NCBI GenBank assembly: GCA_035079385.1
Contig: JAVHKY010000028.1
Location: forward strand, 5,952,001 to 6,016,000
Length of the DNA: 64,000 bases
Origin: Aspidiotus rigidus
Taxonomy: Eukaryota; Arthropoda; Insecta; Hemiptera; Diaspididae
Direction of reading: 5' to 3'
Below are positions 54,930 through 64,000 of the stretch, one piece after another. Made by a program: the position numbers and the translations under genes. Under the pieces are notes generated by a model. The model did not search any database. It saw only the letters and a program-made list of their open reading frames with translations, and was not told where the DNA came from. The stretch's first letter is position 1; every line of letters starts with the position of its first letter.

Positions 54930-57195
54930 ATACTCGAAAAGTAAACTGGAGGGCAATTTACAAATGAAGCCGCGAGCGCGCTTTCGGTGAAACAACCATT
55001 CTCAAGCGTAGATAAAAAGCGACTCGACGAGATGGGAAAAGAAAACAGTCACAACGACGGAGGAGAAGAAATCATGATTGAACCAGCGAAGTATGAGACT
55101 GTGAGTCATACTCGTAAAATAGCTCGACCAACCCTTCGTCCGGAATGTACCTGTTGAGTAGATTTATATCGTCGCTATTAAGATGACGAATAATTTCAAT
55201 GTTTTCCAGAGCACGGCGTTTGAAGTAAGCCTTCTCTCTGTGGAGGAGGGTTTCCGACCCCTCCCTGAAGCCATGACCACTAGTTGTAAGGTGGTCATCA
55301 ACAAATACCTTTTTTCCCAATCTTTTCGGTGTTCAGCCACTCTAATTTTAATCTGACGACTAGTCTCGCCTACATACATCCCATTACAGTCCCTGCAAGC
55401 TATGCTATAAATTTTGCTCTTTTCAAGGGGCGGGATAGGGTCCTTTGACCTGAATAGCAGCCCTTTTACCGTCATAGGATTATAAAACACCGGACGGAAA
55501 CCGAAGGGGCGGAGGGTGCGACTCAATTTCGAAGAAAATGTACCCAAGAAGGGGAGGGAGGGAGGTAGTTGAATCAAGGCAATTCCGCGTGATCTTCCTT
55601 CGGACCATAAGGTCAATGTCCACGTTGACCTCATTCACTCCAGCCAAGTATTTTATAATATTGAGTTCTTTTTGGAAAGCTGCCTGGTTCAGCGGGATGC
55701 GGGTTTGTCGATGAATAAAGCTATTAAACGCCGCGAACTTATGAGAAACAGGACAGAATGACGAGCCGTGGACGTCAATATCGGTCGAAGTATCTTTTCT
55801 ATATATTGAAAACTCGTGGACTCAATCTCTAACTGAGATGGTGAGATCCAAGAAGTTGATATTAGAACCTCCAACCTCTAAGGTAAATTTGACGGAGGGA
55901 TATTGAACGTTAAGATACTTAAGAAACTCACCGAGGAGATCTTGGGGACCGGTCCACGCACATGGAACTCATTTACATACCAGTACCAATAATGGACGTA
56001 ATCCAGGAATTCTTGGCCTGAGGTAAAGAGGTCAGCCTCAAATTTAGACATGGAGATCTCCGACACAAGGGAACCCAAAGGGGATCCGATAGGGATGCCA
56101 ACCTCCTCTGGGAACTCGTAGAATTTCCCATTAAACTTACAAAAATTGGGGGACCAACATACATTAAGTAAATTAAAGAATTCTTGCGACTCTTCATGAA
56201 GAGTATTAAAACGGACGAGGAGGTCATCCATATGTTGCATGGCGACAGTTCTCGGTATGTTGGGGAACAGGCCGACAACATCAAAAGAGCATACAGTGGT
56301 ACCCGGAGGAAGTGAATGGTCTTTAAGTTTATCGGCTAAGGAAACAGAATTTTTAATCGAGTAAGTATACTCGTACTCAATGCGAGACTTAAACCATCTA
56401 TCCAAGTATTTAGCGAGAGAGTAAGCGGGGGAGGAGACATAAGACACAACAGGATGCATCGGTGTATCCTTTTTGTGTATCTTAGGCAGCCCATAGAGGA
56501 GGGGGGGGGCACCGGATTCGGTTCAAGCAGCCATTTTTTACTCAAGGGTTTGCTTATTAGAACAGAACTCCCATTAATAACCTTCCTAACCTCTTTAATG
56601 TACTTAAGGAAATTGAAGTCAGTATTTTCAATGGGCCCTACACTGGTAAAGCACTTCTTCAACTTTGGTAACGTAGGTTGACTTCTCCATAACGACTATA
56701 GAATTCCCTTTATCAGCCTTCGTGACCAATGAATCCTCCTCTTTGAGCTTCCTCCTCAAATCCTTGATCACCTCCCTCACAGTGCCATTCATGCACGGAA
56801 GTGGAGTGTTGTGGACCAAATCAGCACACGTTTTTTGAGTATTAACTCCGGGACCGATCTTGACAGCTAAGTCAGCGACGACATTCGCAATGGCGTCAGC
56901 ATTATTGGGGGGGGGGGCTAAACTTCAAACCTTTCTCCAACAGAGTAGTCTCTTTGCGAGTGAATTCTATACGACTGCAATTTATGATGCGAGGCTGAAA
57001 TTTTTGAACACCAGCATCTATAACATCACCCTTGAAAGGTGTAGCCTTGGAGGCTAAAAGGGAGGAAATTTTTTTATTTTTCTTAGCCTTGAGGTTAGAA
57101 TCAAAAACGCGGCACGTATCGTTAGCGGATATAATAAAAGGATCTAACTCACATAGATGAGAGTCTGGAATGCAAAGAAGATTCAGCCTGGGAAC
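54930..57195 (-). pseudogene. near-full-length, multiply frameshifted Penelope-like element
   Basis: The hammerhead-like core is at 54976-55024 (GAGAATGG, TTGTTTCACC, GAAAGCGC). The GIY-YIG domain is read across 55072-55440 (YSIACRDCNGMYVGETSRQ). The RT includes IGSPLGS and CSFDVVGLFPNIP in the open frame at 55878-56459. The catalytic motif is altered: the text there is YWYWYVNEF, so YVDD has lost at least one catalytic aspartate by mutation or frameshift. Pre-RT text (KADKGNSIVVMEKSTYV) is at 56628-56819 and N-terminal text (LLEKGLKFSPPP) near 56910. At least five frame breaks occur. No target duplication was found; it sits between background-repeat fragments. Confidence 0.8.
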
Positions 57196-57700
57196 CTGTT
57201 TCATGAGTCAAATGGGATTTGGTATTGGCCTAGACCTAGATAAAGTTAGTCTAAAGAAGGCCTAGACCTACTATAAGCCTAGTGTAATGTAGTTTATGAT
57301 AGCTCGAGAGTTGACATTTTTCAAAGTCCCTTTCATATCATATATAGCTCGAGAGTCGACATTCTTCTGAGTCCCCCTCCTATCATATATAGCTCGAGAG
57401 TGAAAATTTTGCCAAGTCCCCCTCCTATCATATATGACTCGAGAGTCGGAATTTTTCCAAGTTTTTTGCTGAACGGCGCACGGCGGACGGCGCTCGGTAA
57501 ATTTCTCGAAGAGCCCCCCATGAAACAGGTTCCCTGTTAAAGTTCCGACATCCGAGCTATATATGGTAGGAGGGGGACTAAAAATTTCGACCCTTGATAG
57601 GAAGGGGACGTGGGAAAATTCCTACCTCCGAGCTATATATGCTAGGAGGGGGACTTGGAAAGACGACGGCTTCCTTGAAATTGCAGCGCGTTCAAGTTGT
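57185..57700. repeat. background repeat with a clean 45-bp tandem
   Basis: 'agctcgagag' starts at 57301, 57346 and 57391, with 'gactcgagag' at 57436: four units of exactly 45 bp ('tcctatcatatatagctcga' and so on). Because 45 is fifteen codons, the minus strand shows a spurious repeating peptide. Inverted-orientation phrases ('gagctatatatggtaggagg') follow at 57550-57660. Confidence 0.8.
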
Positions 57701-57704
57701 TAAG

Positions 57705-60025
57705 TCATGAGTTTAGGACAAGGAAAACTTCAGGTTCTAGGGGAATTTTTTGATATTTTTCGTTTTCGTTTTTTAGCTCTCCTGCACAATTTGGTTTTCC
57801 GACTTATCCTAGGGTTTTGCGCACCGCATCCTATATGTACACATAGACTCAACGTTGTATTTCTCAACAAAAACTACCCTCCCCCCCCCCCAATATTCGA
57901 ACTTGTAACTTCAGTGTCTTTATCGCCCGTATACTATAGATGGACTATGAAAATTTTCGATCACGATTTACAAGAGCTACGACGATAATGAATTTTGTCC
58001 ACTTTCTGTCCCATCGTTCTTTCTTTTAGAAAAACCTAATGAAATGTAATCACGCTGGGTACACAATCCCGTTATTTTAAGACGTGCAAATATTTGTCGA
58101 TCATCATCATATCTCAAACACGTCGTTCGAAAAATTTTCGTTAACGTGACCTCCCGAATAATTTACCATTAGGACTGGATGTTTCATCTAGGCGTTGATT
58201 TTTACGCACGTCTACGAAGGCGATTACTTTACCGCAACTGAATGCGCAAAATCCGAATAGAATGACCAATAAACCGGCGCAGCTGGTCTAAAACACAGCT
58301 GGCCTGCAACGGTCCGTCATTACGCTCCTTTCGACCAGGTATTCGTATGAAGAAAGAATATTATGGTGTACCGATCTGAAGAAATTGCGTGCCATAAAAA
58401 CGACCATAACAGCGAATGTGCTGACGATAAACATCTAGGTACGTCGGTAAGAATCAATTAAATGTGATTTACACGACGCGCGGAATAACCTGCATACGAA
58501 CAATGGTGCACCTTGTAGCACTCGAACACGAAGAAATTAACGCATATATCACATGCCCCTTCCCCCCCAATCACATCTCAAGACTTCATCCACCCGCGTA
58601 CTCTGCCTACAATAATGGAAATAATCTGAAGTTCAGAGACAGACAACTTACAAAATCAATTTTCTCCTCTATACCTTCGGAGTCCTCCTATGTTGATAGC
58701 GAAATTTCTAGAGTTCCAAAACGAGTGCTCCTTCGCTAGTCTCTACGTCACGTGATACGTTATTGCAGTGTAGATTACATCACTCGTACAGAATTCACGT
58801 GAAGATGCGAGTCAAAAGATGATAATCAGCTAGCAAATGCGCACGAGAGACAACTCAAGTCACTATATACGACGTTGAAAAGGATGCAAAGACGTGAAAA
58901 GATGATGACAGCGTGTATTAATCGGCCGACATTAACATCTTTAATGTTGAAATAAAAAGAAGACTCGTAAGAAAAGCCTCTTCGACGATTGTGAAAGCAA
59001 TCATCTGATGTTTGTTTTGGTTCGTGACCCAGACCGCTGAAGAACGCTTCTCTCAAAAACCACTGCGCCGTGACTTCGATTTTCTAGGTCGTTACGTCTT
59101 GTGGGAACGGGAAACGCGAAGAGTTTCGAGCTCGATTCATTTTTTTCTTTTTTTACTAGCAAATTGTAGGCGTACTGTGGTAGTTATGGATAATTCATCG
59201 CTACCCCTTTCTCGGACCTATATTTTCCCATTGTACTCGTATGCGACAAGAATTCAAAATTCACGGATTTAAAAAGACAAAAAAAAAAAACTAATTTCCT
59301 TTTCCGCAGGTTATTGAAACACAGGCGAGCATCGTTGAAAATGACTGCGGACAACCGAGTCGTTTCCTGTTATCTTTGACATGACAGTCGGAAATGAGAA
59401 AGTGAAGAACGTCGTCATCATCGTAATATTATTTCTTTATCGTAGACGAAAAATTGAAGTCCGGACGAACAGGCGGTGAGAACCGATCCGAAATTTTCCC
59501 GCAGACTGCGAACGTGTATACCTGATAACGAATATTTCGATAATAACTTCACCATACAGTAAGTTGTGCATGGAGATCAACATCCTGGAACACTGACTGC
59601 ATATCACAAAGTCATACTTGAGTATAGCGGCATAGGAGACTCGGTCGTCAACGGAATGAAACCGTGATTTGATGGTTCGATAGAGCTCCAGTGAAAGTAG
59701 AAAAGTATCGGCGAGTGAAAGGGTGCAAAAGTACATAAATCATAATCTACATCAACGAATTCGCGATAGAACGATCTCAGCTTAGGCACTATATTGTTGC
59801 GATGACCTACAAATGGATACTAACGCTAAATTTCTAAAACTGATGTTCCATTGAAACGTCAACGATATCGCGTTGTCTTTAGGTCCTCTTATAAGTCGAC
59901 AACATCTGTGTAAATTCGAAAAGAGTACGACATTAGATTTTCACATTCAGGAAGAGATAAGCTCTGCTGTCACCCACGAATATGGGAATAAAAAGAAACC
60001 GCACGACGAAGAAATAATATGTGAC
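57705..60025. other. unassigned sequence
   Basis: Relatively complex, CpG-containing DNA without a supported gene. Short frames have no motifs. A C run lies at 57879-57892. Confidence 0.4.
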
Positions 60026-60030
60026 CTGAC

Positions 60031-61198
60031 AGCGTGGATAAGATTTCTGGGTCCCCATCCGACCTGGTGCTAGATAAAGGGGACTAGAGTGTTTCACCGA
60101 AAGATTTTTCCCCTAAAAAAGTTCACCGACAAAATTCGATTATATTTTTTAATCGCTTTAATTTGAGTTTAATAATAATAAAAAATTAATTTAATAATTT
60201 TACTTTCGATATTTTATTTAATAAGATTAAATTTTACTCATATTATATTATTTTTTATACTCTCAAGTATTATTTATTTCTATATCTTAATTAAATTTAA
60301 TTTTGAAAAAAAACATTGAAATAAAATAATTTGAATTGATATAATTTTCCAATAATCATTTATTGAAATAAAAATTATTTATCAAAATTTTTAAACAAAA
60401 TTTTAAATAAATAAATTTATTTAATAAAATTAATAATTATATTAAAAATAATAAAATATAGTTTATTAATTTAATTTAATTATTTTGATTTATAAATATT
60501 ATTAATTTAATTAAATAAATTTTCCTCATTAAATTATTATTTATTTAAATAATTTTATACATAAAATTTGGTATATCAAAGCATCAAATAAAAGCCGAAC
60601 AGCTGATTGAAAAAGGTGAATCTCGTCGTCGGTGTCAGTGAACTCAATAAAGGATTTCTTTGATATACCAAATTTTATTTATAAAATTATTTAAATAAAT
60701 AATAATTTAATGAGGAAAATTCATTTAATTAAATTAATAATATTTATAAATCAAAATGATTAAATTAAATTAATAAATTACATTTTATTATTTTCAATAT
60801 AATTATTAATTTTATTAAATAAATTAATTTATTTAAAATTTTGTTTAAAAATTTTGATAAATAATTTTTATTTCAATAAAAATGATTATTTGAAAATTAT
60901 ATCAATTCAAATTATTTTAATTTTTTCTTTCAAAATTAAATTTAATTAAATAATACTCGAAAATATAAAAAATAACATATTATGAGTAAAATTTAATCTT
61001 ATTAAATGAAATATCGAAAGTAAAATTATTAAATTAATTTTTTATTATTATTAAACTCAAATTAAACTGATTAAAAAATTTAATATAATCGAATTTTGTC
61101 GGTGAACTTTTTTAGGGGAAAAATCTTTAGGTGAAATACTCTAGTCCCCTTTATCTAGCATCAGGTCGGATGGGGACCCAGAAATCTTATCCACGCTC
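60031..61198. repeat. large palindrome, ~550-bp arms
   Basis: The left arm (60031-60583) and right arm (60657-61198) are near-identical inverted copies around a ~75-bp centre. Each arm starts with ordinary sequence ('agcgtggataagatttctgg', 'gtccccatccgac', 'gctagataaa'), then 'ggggactagagtgtttcacc' and 'gaaagattttt', then an AT-rich core. The arm plus the centre ('gtcgtcggtgtcagtgaact') corresponds to the single element at 4638-5338. Because the outer 48 bp are not part of that element, the inverted duplication took in flanking DNA. Confidence 0.85.
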
Positions 61199-61259
61199 CA
61201 CTAATCCGTTATACGCTAAAAACGCTAATATCTCAATTTTGATTAAAATGGACTTCACG

Positions 61260-61625
61260 ATTTTTGGAAAACCCGCTCTCAATTTATTTAATAAAATTAT
61301 TAATTATTAAAAAATTGATTATAAACATTTAGAATTAGATTTTAAATTATATTAAAATTGAGTTTTATTAATGATAAATTTTAATTTTAATATTTCATTA
61401 ATTTTTTGAATAAATAGTATTTATATAAATATTTTATTAAATAATATATTAAATTGGTATAAAATTGATTATTTAAATAATATTAATCTGTTAAATACAA
61501 ATTTAAAAATTCAATTTAATTTTATTTCAATTCCATTTATATTTATATTTAATTCTAAATTATTAACAAGTAAATTATTTATAATAAATTTGATTTTATT
61601 AATTTTTTAAATTTTAATATAGTAC
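61260..61625. repeat. AT-rich block
   Basis: Almost pure A/T of the same texture as the cores at 4755, 49490 and 60130. No long pairing was detected by eye. Confidence 0.6.
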
Positions 61626-61629
61626 TTTC

Positions 61630-62260
61630 ATGACGTCACACGTTTCGTCGACTCGCGTTTTTTCTTGACGATCAATTAAGCAAGCTTGAAACTGGAGTCT
61701 CAACTTGAAGAGTCTTAGCCGAGAATTTTCGTCTATGCCCAGGTGTGTTAGTTGTAGTAGTCTAGCTTGTATAAATAATTATAGAGGAGAAATTTAGTTC
61801 GCTCCCTAGTTAAAGTCCTGCTCAAAGGTCCAGAGTAAAACTAGTGCAACTATTTCGTTACTGTCGCATACTGGTAGCAAGAAATGAAGTAATGAAAATA
61901 CGTCTTGCGTTTACTGCATGATATGAAGTGCGGAGAGTGGTCTAACTATCTCTTCTAGGAGACTACGACGACCGAATAATTTACAGCCCAGCCGACTTCA
62001 ATTACTGGCTTCACTGTTGATTAACTTGGCAACAACAGACATACATGGGAGTTTGATAAAAGATTGATAATAGACTTTTATAAAAAAAATTGGAGGGGAA
62101 GACAGTTGTAGGATTGACTAGCATTTTTTTTTTATGAGAGAGTTGTCTCACGTGTTAAATAGTGTAGACAAATAAGAGCAATATTGGAAAAAAAAAAAAC
62201 ATTTTGCTGGAGCGAACGTTTCTTTGCTGAAAATGGTTCAGGGTATGGTCCTGAACAAAA
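61630..62260. other. unassigned sequence
   Basis: No gene or repeat boundary is supported. Confidence 0.4.
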
Positions 62261-62264
62261 TACT

Positions 62265-62400
62265 AACAAAATTCTTCCAAGTCCCCCTCCTATCATAATA
62301 GCTCGGAAAGTCGAAAATTTTCCAAGTTTTTCGCCGGACAGCGCACGCCAAACTTCTCAAAAAACCCATCACAGAACAGGTTCCCTGTTAAAATCCCGCG
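62265..62400 (-). repeat. background repeat fragment
   Basis: 'ttccaagtccccctcctatc', 'agctcggaaagtcgaaaatt' and 'gaacaggttccctgttaaaa' identify it. Confidence 0.65.
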
Positions 62401-62439
62401 TTTTCCCCCTGGAACTTCTTTTTTTATGGGAGTTCAAAC

Positions 62440-63560
62440 CCCCTAAAATTGGTTTTTCGCCTGTATCGCGCGAAATTGAAATTTTATCAAAAAATGTTTT
62501 AAACAGTAGTTGTTTCTCGTTAAATTTCCCACCAAATAACACATTCAACTTTCAGGTTATACCAATTGGTGTCTTTGCAAAGGCCGTTCAAAAAAGTCCC
62601 AAATCAGTTTTTCCATATATTATTATATCTCACAAAACTGAAATTTTATTAAAAAATGTTTCAAACAAAAGTTGTTTCTCGTTAAATTTCCTATCAAATA
62701 AGCTATTCAGTTTTCAGGAAGTTATTTTTCTACATATAAGGGTTCAAACCCGCCAAAAATTAGTCTCTTGCTTATATCTCGTCTAATTGAAGTTTTATTG
62801 AAAAATATTTGAAACAAAAGTTGTTGTTCCTCGTTAAATTTCCTGCCAAATAACGTATTCAACTTTCAGCCTGTACCAATTAGTGCCTTTGCAAAGGCCG
62901 TTCAAAAGAGTCTCAAAATTAGTTTTTCCAATTTTCGAAAATTGAAATTTTATGAAAAATTGTCTAAAAAAAAAATTGTATCAGTTTTTCCATATTATAT
63001 CTCACAAAATTGAAATTTTATTAAAAAATGTTTCAAACAAAAGTTGTTTCTCGTTAAATTTCCTATCAAATAAGCTTATTCAGTTTTCAGGAAGTTATTT
63101 TTCTACATATAAGGGTTTAAACCCGCCAAAAATTAGTCTCTTGCTTATATCTCGTCTAATTGAAATTTTATCGAAAAATGTTTCAAACAAAAGTTGTTCA
63201 TCGTTAAATTCCCTATCGAATAACGTATTCAACTTTCAGTCTGTAACAATTAGTGCCTTTGCAAAGGCCGTTCAAAAGAGTCAAAACTAGTTTTTCCAAT
63301 TTTCCAAAATTGAAATTTTATGAAAAATTGTCTAAAAAAAAAGTTGTTCCTCGTCAAATTTCCTATCAAATAAACTATTCAGCCTTCAGGAGGTTCTTTT
63401 TCTTCGAGGATTTAAACCCGTCAAGAATTTGTCTTTTGCTTATATCTCGTCTAATTGAAATTTTATTGAAAAATGTTTCAAACACAAGTTGTTCCTCGTT
63501 AAATTTCCTATCAAATGAGCTATTCGGCTTTCAGAACAGAATAATTAGTCTATAAAAAAA
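62440..63560 (+). repeat. ~150-bp tandem array with two alternating unit types
   Basis: 'gaaattttat' or its variant begins at 62478, 62640, 62789, 62944, 63012, 63162, 63312 and 63457. Spacings are 162, 149, 155, 68, 150, 150 and 145 bp. Each unit carries 'gttgtttctcgttaaatttc' or a variant. One type then reads 'agctattcagttttcaggaa' and 'gggtttaaacccgccaaaaa'. The other reads 'acgtattcaactttcag' and 'gcctttgcaaaggccgttca'. They largely alternate. The long open frames here (62184-62786, 62952-63290, 63253-63555) come from repetition and are not taken as genes. Confidence 0.8.
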
Positions 63561-63564
63561 GTGT

Positions 63565-63810
63565 GTAGGTACATTTTCCGTGTAGGTTCCTCAACTGAAT
63601 CTTACTTAATGAGGCTAGCATATTTCATGTAATAAATACACATAATTTTATAATAGAGCCCGAGGAGGGACGTCGTTTCTCGCACAGGACTTGGGCTCCT
63701 CCATCCGTCCTATGCCCTGCCTACCAGTTTTCTACGCTTTCTAATAGGAGCAGTGTACGTTCGCCTGTCGACTTACTGTAGTCTAATTTTTGGGATGGAG
63801 GGACTTGATA
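63565..63810. other. unassigned, possible 3' UTR of the following exon
   Basis: Minus-strand sequence downstream of the stop at 63811. An 'aataaa'-type signal in that direction could be 'tttatt' on the plus strand; I see only a weak candidate. Confidence 0.3.
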
Positions 63811-63989
63811 TTATTCGCTCTCGTCATACTCTTTGCCTGCGATTACTGAGGAATCGGCATCAGTACTGAACTCACGGTCAGCTTCTTCCTGCAAGTCATC
63901 GTCAATGTCGTCTACTACCTCTAATACTCCCCCAGCATTGAGGCAAGTCTGCCAAAGACATGATGTGCACTTTAGTGAACATTTCAACC
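63811..63989 (-). CDS. candidate terminal exon, cysteine motif and acidic tail
   Basis: On the minus strand the window edge reads 'tttcttcctag', a good 3' splice site. About 59 open codons follow to a TAA at 63811. The peptide starts LKCSLKCTSCLWQTCLNAGG, with four cysteines in a CxxxCxxC...C pattern, then an acidic stretch (EVVDDIDDDLQEEADREF) and the end GKEYDESE. Cysteine clusters followed by acidic C-termini occur in several transposon-derived and chromatin proteins with CXC-like motifs, but this is too short to assign. The rest of the gene would lie beyond 64000. Confidence 0.4.
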
Positions 63990-64000
63990 CTAGGAAGAAA

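Noticed and set aside
62184..63555. Long plus-strand frames of 100-200 residues with repeated peptide text
   Set aside because: They follow the ~150-bp tandem units; frame length comes from repetition and there is no start context or domain.

Overview
This is eukaryotic, almost certainly metazoan and probably arthropod, nuclear DNA. It has no operons or dense genes. It is AT-leaning, full of microsatellites, inverted repeats and tandem repeats, and packed with decayed animal-type transposable elements: Penelope-like retroelements (PLEs) with GIY-YIG endonuclease, a Jockey-like LINE tail, and hAT-like and pogo/Tigger-like MITEs. The arthropod guess rests mainly on the Jockey-like LINE and the EN+ PLE mix and is an inference. 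No complete host gene is visible. Two short open stretches on the minus strand look like terminal exons (34789-34984 and 63811-63989).

Layout. 1-13 kb: mostly unassigned sequence with small inverted-repeat elements (1707-1962, 2188-2380, 4060-4454, 7253-7813) and one AT-rich inverted-repeat element (4638-5338). 13-16.5 kb: a cluster of fold-back elements, a 183-bp coding-less mini-PLE with an 11-bp target duplication (13711-13893), and a 5'-truncated PLE with a 13-bp target duplication (15010-16440). 16971-19237: a 2.27-kb element with 33-bp terminal inverted repeats and a 9-bp target duplication. It carries a slightly decayed archaeo-eukaryotic primase (PrimPol/UL52-like) gene and no recognisable transposase; this is the most unusual object in the window. 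23.1-25.6 kb: a tandem array with more than twenty copies of the palindrome TGACGTCA and a 305-bp higher-order period. 28661-28987: a hAT-type MITE. 29.9-33 kb: a second type of PLE, split by a truncated LINE and ending in an inverted repeat with two hammerhead-like cores. 35.4-40.1 kb: a pile of PLE fragments. 43.5-47 kb: a long PLE with an inverted partial copy, inserted as one unit into a minisatellite. 49.5-50.4 kb: an AT-rich palindrome. 54.9-57.2 kb: another degenerate PLE. 60.0-61.2 kb: a ~1.17-kb palindrome with ~550-bp arms. 62.4-63.6 kb: a ~150-bp tandem array.

A background repeat family recurs across the window on both strands. Its recognisable phrases are 'aagtccccctcctatcatatatag' (split here as aagtccccctcc / tatcatatatag), 'cctgttttatcgggg' and 'aacggagttgaacgagggg'. 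Many PLEs and MITEs are inserted in or next to it. The PLE copies share an RT with YVDD and IGSPLGS motifs, a C-terminal GIY-YIG nuclease, and short terminal segments with a hammerhead-like core (CTGAAGA or a variant, a small hairpin, then GAAA). Nearly all of their reading frames are broken. All identifications come from reading the sequence; no database search was possible.
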